Source of the DNA: Mycolicibacterium mageritense
GTDB taxonomy: Bacteria; Actinomycetota; Actinomycetes; Mycobacteriales; Mycobacteriaceae
Assembly (NCBI RefSeq): GCF_010727475.1
Contig: NZ_AP022567.1
Span: 3,906,001 to 3,970,000, forward strand
Length of the DNA stretch: 64,000 nt
Direction of reading: 5' to 3'
The position numbers and the translations under genes are program-made. Under the pieces are notes generated by a model. It had not been told where the DNA came from. It was given only the letters and a program-made list of their open reading frames with translations, and searched no databases. Positions 8,447 through 17,494 of this stretch are shown piece by piece (the stretch's first letter is position 1; each line of letters begins with the position of its first letter).

Positions 8447-9766
8447 GTGACCACCGCCACCGCCGCCCCTCTGGTCCGCACCAACCGCGCCCCCGCCCGT
8501 CCGCAGCGGGTGCGCTCGACTCCCAGTACGCGCTACCCGCAGTCGCGCCTGCTCCACATCGTCGCCCCGTCGCTCAAGGTCGCCGACGCGGCCTCGGCCT
8601 CGGTGTTCAGCGCGGTCCGGACGCGCGGGCCGATCGCGCGCGACGCCATCGCGCAGAGCACCCAACTGAGCATCGCGACCGTGAACCGCCAGGTCACGGC
8701 ATTGCTGGAAGCCGGTGTGCTGCGCGAACGCGCCGATCTCGCGGTGTCCGGCGCCATCGGGCGCCCGCGGGTTCCCGTCGAGGTCAACCACGAACCGTTC
8801 CTGACGCTGGGCATCCACATCGGTGCCAGGACCACGAGCATCGTGGCCACCGACCTGTTCGGCCGCACGCTCGACGTCGTCGAGACACCGACCCCGACGG
8901 GCGCCCAGTCCGCGGCACTGGCCACGCTGGCCGCCAGCGCGCGGCGGTACCTGAGCCGCTGGCATCGCCGCCGCCCGCTGTGGGTCGGCGTCGCCGCCGG
9001 CGGAGTGGTCGACAGCGCCACGGGTTACCTCGACCATCCCCGGCTCGGCTGGAACGACGCCCCGGTGGGCCCGGTGCTGGCCGAGGCGCTCGGCCTGCCG
9101 GTGTCACTGGCGTCGCACGTCGACGCGATGGCCGGTGCCGAGTTGCTGCTGGGCGGACGTCGGCACGTGCCCGACGCCGTCGGTGGCCAGTCGCGCACGA
9201 GCCTGTACGTCTACGCCCGGGAGACCGTGGGCTACGCGCTGTCGATCGACGGCCGCGTGCATTCCCCGGCAAGCGGCCCCGGCACGATCGCCGGTCTGCC
9301 CGCCCGCTCCGAACTGCTCGGGGGCGCAGGGCAATTGGAATCCACCGTGAGCGACGAGGCCGTGCTGACCGCGGCCCGCAAGCTGCGCATCGTCCCGGCG
9401 GAAGGGCCTGCGTCCACGCTGTCGTCTGTGCTGCGCGCCGCCCGCCAGGGCCACGAGAAGGCCGGCGAACTGCTCGCCGACCGCGCCCGCGTCCTCGGTG
9501 AAGCGGTTGCTCTGCTGCGCGACATGCTCAACCCCGACGAGCTGATCGTCGGCGGCCAGGCCTTCACCGAGTACCCCGAGGCGATGCCTCAGGTCGAGGC
9601 GGCTTTCGCGGAGCGGTCGGTGCTCGGGGCGCGCGACATCCGGGTCACGGCGTTCGGCAACCGGGTGCAGGAGGCCGGCGCGGGCATCGTGTCGCTGGGT
9701 GGGCTCTACGCCGATCCGATCGGCGCCATGCGGCGCGCTCAGACCCGCCGAGCGACGGCGGTGTAG
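8447..9766 (+). CDS. ROK-family transcriptional regulator
   Basis: A 439-residue protein with an N-terminal winged helix-turn-helix (about residues 45-110: ISxATVNRQVTALLEAGVL) and a C-terminal ROK/actin-like ATPase fold starting near LTLGIHIGART. Sequence and position match Rv0485. The start is GTG with GAAGGA 8 nt upstream. mshA begins 10 bp after the stop, so the regulator and mshA are cotranscribed. The ligand is unknown; ROK repressors often sense sugars, and the zinc-binding Cys cluster of typical ROK proteins is not obvious here. Confidence 0.88.
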   Translation: MTTATAAPLVRTNRAPARPQRVRSTPSTRYPQSRLLHIVAPSLKVADAASASVFSAVRTRGPIARDAIAQSTQLSIATVNRQVTALLEAGVLRERADLAVSGAIGRPRVPVEVNHEPFLTLGIHIGARTTSIVATDLFGRTLDVVETPTPTGAQSAALATLAASARRYLSRWHRRRPLWVGVAAGGVVDSATGYLDHPRLGWNDAPVGPVLAEALGLPVSLASHVDAMAGAELLLGGRRHVPDAVGGQSRTSLYVYARETVGYALSIDGRVHSPASGPGTIAGLPARSELLGGAGQLESTVSDEAVLTAARKLRIVPAEGPASTLSSVLRAARQGHEKAGELLADRARVLGEAVALLRDMLNPDELIVGGQAFTEYPEAMPQVEAAFAERSVLGARDIRVTAFGNRVQEAGAGIVSLGGLYADPIGAMRRAQTRRATAV

Positions 9767-9776
9767 ACATAGGGGT

Positions 9777-11105
9777 GTGCGTCTAGCAACAGACGGTTCC
9801 GACGTAGAACGGCACCGCTCCGAGACCCCCCGTCGCGTCGCGGTCCTGTCCGTGCACACCTCGCCCCTGGCGCAGCCGGGCACCGGGGACGCGGGCGGCA
9901 TGAACGTCTACGTGTTGCAGACCGCGTTGCACCTGGCCCGGCGCGGTGTCGAGGTCGAGGTCTTCACGAGGGCCACCTCGTCGAGCGATGCGCCCGTCGT
10001 GCAGGTGGCGCCCGGTGTGGTGGTGCGCAACGTGGTGGCCGGGCCGTTCGAGGGGCTCGACAAGTACGACCTGCCGACACAGCTGTGCGCGTTCACCGCG
10101 GGTGTGCTGCGCGCCGAGGCCACGCACGAGCCCGGGTACTACGACGTCGTGCACTCGCACTACTGGCTGTCCGGACAGGTCGGCTGGCTGGCCCGGGACC
10201 GCTGGGCCGTGCCGCTCGTCCACACCGCACACACCCTGGCCGCGGTGAAGAACGCCGCGCTCGCACAGGGGGACTCACCCGAGCCGCCGCTGCGCGCGGT
10301 CGGTGAACAGCAGGTGGTCGACGAGGCCGACCGGTTGATCGTCAACACCGAACACGAAGCGCAGCAACTGGTTTCGTTGCACCACGCCGACCCGGCGCGG
10401 ATCGACGTGGTGCATCCGGGCGTCGACCTCGACCTGTTCACACCGGGGGACCGGAACCGCGCCCGCGCGGTGCTCGGCATCCCCTCCGACGAACAGGTCG
10501 TGGCCTTCGTCGGCCGCATCCAGCCGCTCAAGGCCCCGGACATCCTGTTGCGCGCCGCCGCGAAACTGCCCGGGGTACGGGTTCTGGTGGCCGGTGGACC
10601 TTCGGGTTCGGGCCTGGCCGAACCCGACACACTGGTTCGCCTCGCCGACGAACTGGGTATCACCGACCGCGTGACGTTCCTGCCGCCGCAGTCCCGCGAA
10701 CAACTGGTCAATGTGTACCGCGCCGCCGATCTGGTTGCGGTGCCGAGCTATTCGGAATCGTTCGGCCTGGTCGCGGTCGAAGCCCAGGCCTGCGGCACCC
10801 CGGTGGTGGCCGCCGCGGTGGGAGGGCTGCCGGTCGCGGTCGCCGACGGTGTGAGCGGCGCACTGGTCGACGGGCACGCGGTGGACGACTGGGCCGCCGC
10901 GATCGACGCGGTGCTGCAGCGCGAGCCCGAGGCGCTGAGCCGGGCCGCGGTCGCGCACGCCGCGGAATTCTCGTGGGGGCACACCGTCGACGCCCTGCTG
11001 ACCAGCTATTCGCGCGCGATGACCGACTACCGGGCCCGCCATCCACGTCCGGCTTCGCGGCGTGTGGGCAGGAGGTTCTCGATGCGGCGGGGCGTGCGGG
11101 CATGA
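9777..11105 (+). CDS. mshA: D-inositol-3-phosphate glycosyltransferase MshA
   Basis: A 442-residue GT-B retaining glycosyltransferase (GT4) that joins UDP-GlcNAc to inositol-3-phosphate, the first step of mycothiol synthesis. Seen: the N-terminal loop PLAQPGTGDAGGMNVYV, the Rossmann-like C-domain with FVGRIQPLKAPD, and the E-x7-E nucleotide-sugar motif in SYSESFGLVAVEAQACGTPVV. I chose GTG 9777 (VRLATDG), which gives the family's usual N-terminus. It lies 10 bp after the ROK gene, and its stop overlaps the next ATG (ATGA). Confidence 0.95.
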   Translation: MRLATDGSDVERHRSETPRRVAVLSVHTSPLAQPGTGDAGGMNVYVLQTALHLARRGVEVEVFTRATSSSDAPVVQVAPGVVVRNVVAGPFEGLDKYDLPTQLCAFTAGVLRAEATHEPGYYDVVHSHYWLSGQVGWLARDRWAVPLVHTAHTLAAVKNAALAQGDSPEPPLRAVGEQQVVDEADRLIVNTEHEAQQLVSLHHADPARIDVVHPGVDLDLFTPGDRNRARAVLGIPSDEQVVAFVGRIQPLKAPDILLRAAAKLPGVRVLVAGGPSGSGLAEPDTLVRLADELGITDRVTFLPPQSREQLVNVYRAADLVAVPSYSESFGLVAVEAQACGTPVVAAAVGGLPVAVADGVSGALVDGHAVDDWAAAIDAVLQREPEALSRAAVAHAAEFSWGHTVDALLTSYSRAMTDYRARHPRPASRRVGRRFSMRRGVRA

Positions 11106-11605
11106 GCCTGCAACGGCTGATCGAGGACACCCTCGACGAGCACGGCCTCAACTACCAGCACCACGAGGGCGCCCACGGCGGGTTGCCCGGCATCGTGGTC
11201 GAGCTGCCGGGGGAGCGCAAGCTCAAGACCAACACCATCCTGAGCATCGGCGAGCACTCGGTGCGGGTCGAGGCGTTCGTGTGCCGCAAGCCCGACGAGA
11301 ACTTCGAAGGCGTCTACCGGTTCCTGCTCAAGCGCAACCGCAGGCTCTACGGCGTCGCCTACACGCTCGACAACGTCGGCGACATCTATCTCGTCGGCCG
11401 GATGGCTTTGCACTCGGTCACCCCAGACGAACTCGACCGGGTGCTCGGCCAGGTGCTCGAAGCCGTCGACGCCGACTTCAACACGTTGCTGGAACTCGGT
11501 TTTCGGACCTCCATCCAGAAGGAGTGGGAGTGGCGGGTTTCGCGGGGCGAGTCGCTCAAGAACCTGCGGGCTTTTGAACATCTGATCGACGACCGCGACG
11601 ACTGA
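11102..11605 (+). CDS. YbjN-domain protein
   Basis: A 167-residue protein of the YbjN/DUF1790-like family, corresponding to Rv0487 after mshA in mycobacteria. YbjN resembles type III secretion chaperone folds and is linked to stress regulation elsewhere, but no biochemical role is established here. The ATG overlaps mshA's stop by 4 bp, so it is translated from the same mRNA. There are no membrane segments or signal peptide. One Cys only (in VCRKPDE). Confidence 0.8.
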   Translation: MSLQRLIEDTLDEHGLNYQHHEGAHGGLPGIVVELPGERKLKTNTILSIGEHSVRVEAFVCRKPDENFEGVYRFLLKRNRRLYGVAYTLDNVGDIYLVGRMALHSVTPDELDRVLGQVLEAVDADFNTLLELGFRTSIQKEWEWRVSRGESLKNLRAFEHLIDDRDD

Positions 11606-11619
11606 GCAGCTATGACAGG

Positions 11620-12372
11620 ATGAGCGTCATGCCGACCCTGATCCTGCTCCGCCACGGCGAGTCCGACTGGAACCAGAAGAACCTGTTCACCGGATGGGTG
11701 GACGTCGACCTCACCGACAAGGGCCGTGCCGAGGCCATCCGCGGTGGCGAACTGTTGTCCGAACAGGGTGTGTTGCCCGATGTGGTCTACACGTCGCTGC
11801 TGCGCCGCGCCATCAACACCGCGAACCTCGCGCTGGACAAGGCCGACAGGCACTGGATCCCCGTGCACCGCAACTGGCGGCTCAACGAGCGGCACTACGG
11901 TGCGCTGCAGGGCCTCGACAAGGCCGCCACGAAGGAGCGCTACGGCGAAGAGCAGTTCATGGCGTGGCGACGCAGCTACGACACCCCGCCGCCGCCCATC
12001 GAGAAGGGCAGCGAGTTCAGCCAGGACGCCGACCCGCGCTATGCCGACATCGGCGGCGGCCCGCTGACCGAATGCCTCGCCGACGTGGTGGCGCGTTTCG
12101 TGCCCTATTACGAGGAGGCCATCGTGCCCGACCTCAAGGCAGGCAAGACCGTGCTGATCGCCGCGCACGGCAACTCGTTGCGGGCGTTGGTGAAGTACCT
12201 CGACGGCATGTCGGACGACGAGGTGGTGGGGCTCAACATCCCGACCGGTATCCCGCTGCGTTACGACCTCGACGCGGACCTCAAGCCGAAGGTGGCCGGC
12301 GGTGAATACCTCGACCCCGAGGCCGCCGCAGCCGGCGCGGCCGCGGTCGCCGCGCAGGGCGCCAAGAAATAG
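11620..12372 (+). CDS. gpm1: 2,3-bisphosphoglycerate-dependent phosphoglycerate mutase
   Basis: A 250-residue cofactor-dependent phosphoglycerate mutase of glycolysis and gluconeogenesis. The phospho-accepting histidine is H12 in LLRHGESDWN; the second catalytic histidine is in IAAHGNSLRALVKYLDGMSD, and the acid E is in LNERHYGALQG. The C-terminus carries an Ala-rich tail. Two in-frame ATGs (11620 and 11629) are possible starts. It follows the YbjN gene by 14 bp and precedes senX3, as in M. tuberculosis (Rv0489). Confidence 0.95.
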   Translation: MSVMPTLILLRHGESDWNQKNLFTGWVDVDLTDKGRAEAIRGGELLSEQGVLPDVVYTSLLRRAINTANLALDKADRHWIPVHRNWRLNERHYGALQGLDKAATKERYGEEQFMAWRRSYDTPPPPIEKGSEFSQDADPRYADIGGGPLTECLADVVARFVPYYEEAIVPDLKAGKTVLIAAHGNSLRALVKYLDGMSDDEVVGLNIPTGIPLRYDLDADLKPKVAGGEYLDPEAAAAGAAAVAAQGAKK

Positions 12373-12483
12373 TCAGTTAATCCCGGTGCCGAGGATTTCT
12401 GCATGGTGCGGGCGTTCAGGGGTGCCGTCAGCGCACTCCTGGCGGGCCGGTCGGGCGCCATGGAGAAGCTGTCGGCGAACATT

Positions 12484-12503
12484 GGGTGAACTCGGGTTAA
12501 CGG
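12484..12503 (+). promoter_or_regulatory. Candidate RegX3 (Pho-box-like) direct repeat
   Basis: Two 10-bp units, GGGTGAACTC and GGGTTAACGG, lie head to tail about 92 bp upstream of the senX3 GTG. Tandem GTGAAC/GTTAAC-like half-sites at one helical turn are typical for PhoB/RegX3-type winged-helix regulators. Autoregulation of senX3-regX3 is known in mycobacteria, so this is a plausible site. Confidence 0.5.
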
Positions 12504-12594
12504 CATCAGAAAATTCTGTGTTTGACGGTGTGACTTGTCCCGAATTGGCCGCACGCTGCTGGGATGACGTTCACCGGATGCGTACGATTTTCGC

Positions 12595-13773
12595 GTGAGT
12601 GTCGTGTCGGCGTTACTGCTGACCGCAGTGCTGGCGCTGGTTGTCGGCCTGGGTGTCGGTGCCGCGGTGGCGCTTCGCATCTCCACCGAGCGGCATCGCC
12701 GCGCGGCCGACGAGGCCGGTATGACGGTGTCGCAGATGCTGTCGCACATCGTCTCGCTGTCACCGGTCGGTATCGCCGTGGTGGACATGTTCAACGACGT
12801 CGTCTACTGCAACATCCGTGCCGGTGAGCTGGGGATCGTGCGGGACCGACTGCTCGACGACCGCGCGTGGCAGGCGGCCGAGCAGGTGTTCGCCACGGGC
12901 CAGGACGTCGAGGTCGACCTGTCGCCGCGCAAGGTGACCCACCCCGGGCGGTCCGGCCTCTCGGTGCGCGGAAAGGTCCGGTTGCTCGCCGACGACGACG
13001 GCCGTTTCGCGGTGGTCTACGCCGACGATCAGTCCGAACACGCGCGCATGGAAGCGACGCGACGCGACTTCGTGGCCAATGTCAGCCATGAACTCAAGAC
13101 CCCGGTCGGAGCCATGGGCGTGCTGGCCGAGGCGCTCCTGGCATCGGCAGACGACCCCGACACGGTCCGCAGGTTCGCCGACAAGATGGTGGCCGAATCG
13201 CAGCGGCTGGCCGATATGGTCGGAGAACTGATCGAGCTGTCCCGGTTGCAGGGCGGCGAGCGGCTACCCGATCTGGAGGCGGTCGACGTGGATGCGGTGG
13301 TGTCGGAGGCGCTGTCCCGGCACAAGGTCGCCGCAGACAACGCCGACATCTCCATCACCACCGACGCTCCCACGGGCTACCGCGTGCTGGGCGACGAGTC
13401 ACTGCTGGTGACCGCGATCGCCAACCTGGTCTCGAACGCGATCGCCTACTCGCCCAACGGGTCGGGCGTCTCGATCAGCCGTAGGCGCCGCGGCGGCAGC
13501 GTCGAGATCGCGGTGACCGACCGCGGCATCGGCATCGCCAAAGCCGACCAGGAACGGGTTTTCGAACGCTTCTTCCGGGTCGACAAGGCGCGCTCGCGCG
13601 CGACCGGCGGCACGGGCCTCGGGTTGGCCATCGTCAAACATGTCGCGGCCAACCACAACGGAACCATCCGGCTGTGGAGTCAGCCGGGAACGGGGTCGAC
13701 GTTCACGCTGTCGATCCCGGCCTATCCCTATCACGATGACCCTTCACGTGACGTGGACGAACGAGAGGATTAG
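12595..13773 (+). CDS. senX3: Phosphate-responsive sensor histidine kinase SenX3
   Basis: A 392-residue membrane kinase. It has an N-terminal membrane segment (about residues 4-28), a PAS-like region (about 45-150), a HisKA domain with phosphorylated H165 in NVSHELKTP, and a HATPase_c domain with the N box (NLVSNAIAYSP), the G1 box (VTDRGIGIA) and the G2 box (GGTGLGLAIVKHV). It phosphorylates RegX3 in response to phosphate limitation, under control of PhoU/Pst. GTG start. regX3 follows after only 8 bp, without the repeat array found in M. tuberculosis. Confidence 0.95.
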   Translation: MSVVSALLLTAVLALVVGLGVGAAVALRISTERHRRAADEAGMTVSQMLSHIVSLSPVGIAVVDMFNDVVYCNIRAGELGIVRDRLLDDRAWQAAEQVFATGQDVEVDLSPRKVTHPGRSGLSVRGKVRLLADDDGRFAVVYADDQSEHARMEATRRDFVANVSHELKTPVGAMGVLAEALLASADDPDTVRRFADKMVAESQRLADMVGELIELSRLQGGERLPDLEAVDVDAVVSEALSRHKVAADNADISITTDAPTGYRVLGDESLLVTAIANLVSNAIAYSPNGSGVSISRRRRGGSVEIAVTDRGIGIAKADQERVFERFFRVDKARSRATGGTGLGLAIVKHVAANHNGTIRLWSQPGTGSTFTLSIPAYPYHDDPSRDVDERED

Positions 13774-13781
13774 CGAGACCG

Positions 13782-14468
13782 ATGACCAGCGTTTTGATCG
13801 TTGAGGACGAGGAGTCGCTGGCCGATCCCCTGGCCTTCCTGCTGCGTAAGGAGGGCTTCGAGGCCACCGTGGTGGGCGACGGGCCGTCGGCTCTGGCAGA
13901 GTTCGAGCGTTCCGGCGCCGACATCGTGCTGCTGGACCTGATGCTGCCGGGCATGAGCGGCACCGACGTGTGCAAGCAATTGCGTTCGCGCTCAAGCGTG
14001 CCCGTGATCATGGTGACCGCGCGCGACAGCGAGATCGACAAGGTCGTCGGGCTCGAGCTGGGGGCCGACGACTATGTCACCAAGCCGTATTCGGCCCGCG
14101 AGCTCATCGCACGGATCCGGGCCGTGCTGCGCCGCGGCACCGAGAGCGACGACAGTAGCCTCGGAGACGGCGTGCTGGAGGCCGGCCCGGTGCGGATGGA
14201 CGTCGAGCGGCATGTGGTCAGCGTCAACGGTGAGGCGATCACCTTGCCGCTCAAGGAATTCGACCTCCTCGAGTATCTGATGCGCAACAGTGGGCGCGTG
14301 CTCACGCGCGGTCAGCTCATCGACCGCGTGTGGGGTGCCGACTATGTGGGCGACACCAAGACCCTCGACGTGCACGTCAAGCGGCTGCGGTCCAAGATCG
14401 AGGCCGACCCGGCCAACCCCGTGCACCTGGTCACCGTCCGCGGCCTCGGCTACAAACTCGAGGGGTAG
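13782..14468 (+). CDS. regX3: Response regulator RegX3
   Basis: A 228-residue OmpR/PhoB-family regulator. The receiver domain (1-120) has the acidic pocket E8-D9, phospho-acceptor D52 (in IVLLDLMLPG), a Thr in VMVTAR and K in VTKPYSARE. The C-terminal winged helix contains GRVLTRGQLIDRVWG and TLDVHVKRLRSKIE. It activates phosphate-starvation genes. It is the last conserved core gene before the accessory island. Confidence 0.96.
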   Translation: MTSVLIVEDEESLADPLAFLLRKEGFEATVVGDGPSALAEFERSGADIVLLDLMLPGMSGTDVCKQLRSRSSVPVIMVTARDSEIDKVVGLELGADDYVTKPYSARELIARIRAVLRRGTESDDSSLGDGVLEAGPVRMDVERHVVSVNGEAITLPLKEFDLLEYLMRNSGRVLTRGQLIDRVWGADYVGDTKTLDVHVKRLRSKIEADPANPVHLVTVRGLGYKLEG

Positions 14469-14999
14469 TTTTCCTCCCGAGCAATAGCGCGTGCGTGAAG
14501 CCGTCGTGTTTACGTCGTGATACTGCGTGTGGTTGTCATGTTGCAGGGCTTGCAGGGCATGGAATATGAACCGTGAGGTGCAGCGTTTGAAGCGGCGCCG
14601 TGCTTTGGCTTTGGTTTGCCGTCGGCGATGAGCAGGCGGTGGTAGGCGTGACCGTCGCTAGCCTATCCGAGCCTGAGTGACGGCGACGCGGTGGATGGCG
14701 GCGTTGAGTTGGCAATTCCTGAGCGGCTCAACCGCATCTGGCCGGCGTTGGCGCCAACCATGCCTGGATGGGTGCCACGCTGGTTGGCAGACGAAGGCGG
14801 CCTCGGTGGTGAAACGGCGATGCCGGCGGCTGCGCCGACGCGCGTTGTCATACCTTCCGACACTTGTGGGCGGACGGTCTACGGGGAACTGCCGATGCGA
14901 TGTCTCGGCAAGCCCTCGATCGAGGCGCCCGACAAGCGGGCAACGTCCATGCATCACTTGGTTCGGACATCGACGGCATGACCGCGAATGAGCCTCAAG
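14469..14999. other. Gene-free stretch containing a transposase remnant
   Basis: No intact gene is supported. GC content visibly drops compared with the flanking core. The central part holds a decayed IS110-type transposase end on the minus strand (listed separately). Short open frames on both strands here do not resemble any family. Confidence 0.6.
14530..14826 (-). pseudogene. IS110-family transposase remnant (C-terminal part)
   Basis: Read on the minus strand across at least three frames, the sequence recalls the C-terminal domain of IS110/IS900-type transposases: FTTEAAF (about 14813-14793), then GANAGQMRLSRSG in a second frame, then NCQLNAAIHRVAVTQARIG (14717-14661) ending in a stop. 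Beyond that come HAYHRLLIADGK and TKAKARRRFKRCTSRFIFHAL, matching the family's usual closing DGKTK...ALKR...F segment. Several frameshifts and a stop show long decay. No ends or repeats can be defined. Confidence 0.62.
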
Positions 15000-15869
15000 T
15001 CAGGCGCGGGCGTCCCGCCGGAAGGTGCTGGGTGTGACGCCGACTCGCTGCTTGAACGTGGTCGCGAAGTGGCTGGGATTGGAAAACCCCACCGCGTCGC
15101 TGATTTCGGTGACCGACAGCGGTGTGGTCGCCAACAAATGCTTGCTCCGCGCAATTCGGCGGTCCAGTACAAACTGGTAAGGCGTGGTATGAAAGGTTGC
15201 GCTGAACGCTCGGCTGAATGTGTGCACTCCCATGCCCACCAAGCCGGCAAGCGTGGGCAGATCGATCTCGGCATCGAGACCGTCATTCAGGAAATCGACA
15301 ATGCGTTGCTGCTCGGCGCGGCTCAGGGTGCGGTCGGTCCGCCGCGGCAACTGTGATCGTTCCCCGTAGCGGTCACGGATATGCAATCGCAGGCCCTCGG
15401 TCAGTGATTCCCGCAGGAGTCGGGCGATGACGTCGTTACGGTCCGCGACGTCGGCGATTCGCTCAACCAGCTGACGCAGGAACGGGTCTTGGCGCCCGAC
15501 CAGCGGACGGAGCGTGTTGTCGCCGAGCGTCGCGGTGGGCAGAGTCAACATCGCGAACTCGCCTCTGGCGTGGCTGATCAACGCGGCCGCCGACTGCTCG
15601 GCGGGGATTACCCACACATTGCCTGCCCGCGGAGTTACGACGCCACTCGGTCCGCGTTGGAATTCGACTTCCTTCGACCGTGCGGTTCCACCACGCTGTA
15701 AGAACACTTTGTGTTCCGGTTCATTAAACGTCCAATCCATCGATTCGACGAATGGCAGGGACATCAAGTTCAGCTCGATACCCAGAACTGCGATCTCCGC
15801 AAGAACCATATCCGCCGCGGAGGCGAGTTGATACTCGTCCTGATCAGTGGTCTCATGCTGGTTGGTCAT
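15000..15869 (-). CDS. AraC-family transcriptional regulator, copy 1
   Basis: A 289-residue protein with a C-terminal pair of helix-turn-helix motifs (about residues 190-285). It contains LAGLVGMGVHTFSRAFSAT, HTTPYQFVLDRRIARSKHLL and the second helix SVTEISDAVGFSNPSHFATTF, ending PSTFRRDARA, which is a normal AraC terminus. The N-terminal half is an unassigned sensor domain. It is clearly paralogous to the AraC gene at 16652. No linked effector gene is obvious; the alkB-GMC pair 4 kb away is one candidate target. Confidence 0.85.
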   Translation of the reverse strand: MTNQHETTDQDEYQLASAADMVLAEIAVLGIELNLMSLPFVESMDWTFNEPEHKVFLQRGGTARSKEVEFQRGPSGVVTPRAGNVWVIPAEQSAAALISHARGEFAMLTLPTATLGDNTLRPLVGRQDPFLRQLVERIADVADRNDVIARLLRESLTEGLRLHIRDRYGERSQLPRRTDRTLSRAEQQRIVDFLNDGLDAEIDLPTLAGLVGMGVHTFSRAFSATFHTTPYQFVLDRRIARSKHLLATTPLSVTEISDAVGFSNPSHFATTFKQRVGVTPSTFRRDARA

Positions 15870-16651
15870 ACTGCGAAGCCCGCCCCGACAGCAAACATCA
15901 CTTCATATTAACGCACCCGTCGGCGCCGACGCAGCGCGCGTCTGCCGCCAACTTTGCGGCGCGTAGGACGATCTGGCCCGCCGGTTGCCGCTCACGGTGC
16001 CGTGCGTTGGCTCGTCGCGGTGAGTGGTGCACTGGCTTCGTCCTTTCCCGGACTCAATGCTCACCTGGTTGCAACCGCTTGTGCGTCTGGACACGCTCCT
16101 TTCTTTGACGGCCAGCGTCGGCATTGCCGCGCACTGCACTACTGAGCCTGATTTCGCCGCTGACTTATCTCCAGCGGCATGCCATCTGGGCATCGTTGCG
16201 AGCAACCCATGCAAGCGGAGGTTCCGCATACGAGGAATTCATGCCGAACGTCGCTAGCTGACGATGGGAGAGTGGAAACCGCTGTGCGTCAAGGCGAGTG
16301 GGGTTTGTGGCGCGCTCGGGCCACGAGATGGTCGCGTCTTGATCGCGATTGCTGGGAGTTGCGGAAGTGTCATAGCATGAGGAAAGTATGTGTTTGCCCG
16401 TTGTCCAATGTGATACGACGCCCATGCAGGCCGGTGTGCGGACACCTCGTGGTGGAGCAGTCGGTCGTGCCGCCGGAGGAAAACAGTTGAGTGGTGGTGG
16501 CTGTGCATCGTCTGACAGTCCAGTCGCATTCACGGGTGTGAGGCCGGTCGATGACTGACGAGTATCGAGTGCGTGACAACGACCGTTCGTGTCTTCTGGA
16601 TTGCCCTGCACGCGACGGAACCCGTAGGCCCAAGGCCGGGAGGCGCTGGAG
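15870..16651. other. Long intergenic region between the two AraC genes
   Basis: About 780 bp of reduced GC without a supported gene. Open frames on either strand have low-complexity or unfamiliar translations and no Shine-Dalgarno. It separates two divergent AraC-type regulators and may hold both their promoters and operators, but no clear repeat or -10/-35 pair could be assigned. Confidence 0.5.
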
Positions 16652-17443
16652 TTGAACTCCGGGTCTTCAGATTGGTTGGTCGCGGTATTTGCGGCCGGCC
16701 CGTTGATCGATGCGCCGGAATGGGAGGAAAGCGGTCCCCACCGGCTGATTGTCTGCCCCGACGTCAGTCGGCTGCGTCCCACTCGACGGGCCAACTTGGC
16801 CGTCGACGCCGTCCGGCTCCTGGACGCAGATGTGTGGGTAGTGCCTGCCGCGCAGCGCGCTACCGCTGAGCGTTATGGGCCGATAAGCGTATTCTGTGAA
16901 ATCGACTTGCCCAGAAGGCCTTTCGCTGAAGGTGCCGGTTACTTGATCGTCCGGCGTCATCCGTTCACTCTGAGTCTGGTAGAGGCGCTCGGTGACTTGC
17001 GCGGCCGCGGCGATGCCGCAGGGCAGCTCTTGACACGCACTTTGGCCGAAACGCTACGTCTAGATCTGATCGACCGGTTCGTCTCGTGGAAGCACCGCCA
17101 CACGCGATCGGCCGTTGCGGTTCTCGATGAGACTGAGCAAGCCCGCCTGTTGAACTATATCGAGCGTGAAACTTGTAATGGCAACGTCAGCATGGCGGCG
17201 CTGGCTGCATGTGTCGGCATGGGTGTCGATCGATTCGCGCGTGCATTCGCCGCCACGTTTCACACAACACCGCGACAGTACATCCTCGATCGGCGTATCG
17301 CGCATGCCAAGGCGCTGTTACTGACCAGCACCATGACTGTCGCCGAGATCGGCGCAGCAGTAGGGTTTTCCAGCCAAAGCCACTTCACCACCACATTTGG
17401 CAACCGCGTGGGTGTTGCGCCCATGGGTCTGCTGCACGAATAG
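16652..17443 (+). CDS. AraC-family regulator, copy 2, 3' end replaced by an IS end
   Basis: A 263-residue protein paralogous to copy 1. It contains VWVVPAAQRAT in the sensor half and LAACVGMGVDRFARAFAAT plus SVTEIS-like TVAEIGAAVGFSSQSHFTTTF in the DNA-binding half. The start is TTG with GGAG just upstream. The last residues, MGLLHE, are encoded by the left end of the IS3 element. Removing the element and one CAT copy restores P-IEYRRQ-stop at 18705-18707, a typical AraC ending. Both helix-turn-helix motifs survive, so activity may be kept. Confidence 0.8.
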   Translation: MNSGSSDWLVAVFAAGPLIDAPEWEESGPHRLIVCPDVSRLRPTRRANLAVDAVRLLDADVWVVPAAQRATAERYGPISVFCEIDLPRRPFAEGAGYLIVRRHPFTLSLVEALGDLRGRGDAAGQLLTRTLAETLRLDLIDRFVSWKHRHTRSAVAVLDETEQARLLNYIERETCNGNVSMAALAACVGMGVDRFARAFAATFHTTPRQYILDRRIAHAKALLLTSTMTVAEIGAAVGFSSQSHFTTTFGNRVGVAPMGLLHE

Positions 17444-17494
17444 GTGACATCTGAGTTGGCTTGCCCAGCATGGGCGGGCTGGAAGGATGTCCCC

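Noticed and set aside
7502..9037. A 511-codon open frame extending the SDR gene upstream through the leader and ROK gene
   Set aside because: The first half is antisense to the ROK regulator and low-complexity; the SDR domain starts at the ATG at 8248.
14691..14981. A 96-codon plus-strand open frame after regX3
   Set aside because: It is antisense to the IS110-type remnant; its translation is unlike any family.
16165..16794. A 209-codon minus-strand open frame between the AraC genes
   Set aside because: No family resemblance or ribosome binding site; it overlaps the real AraC gene at 16652 and looks like chance.
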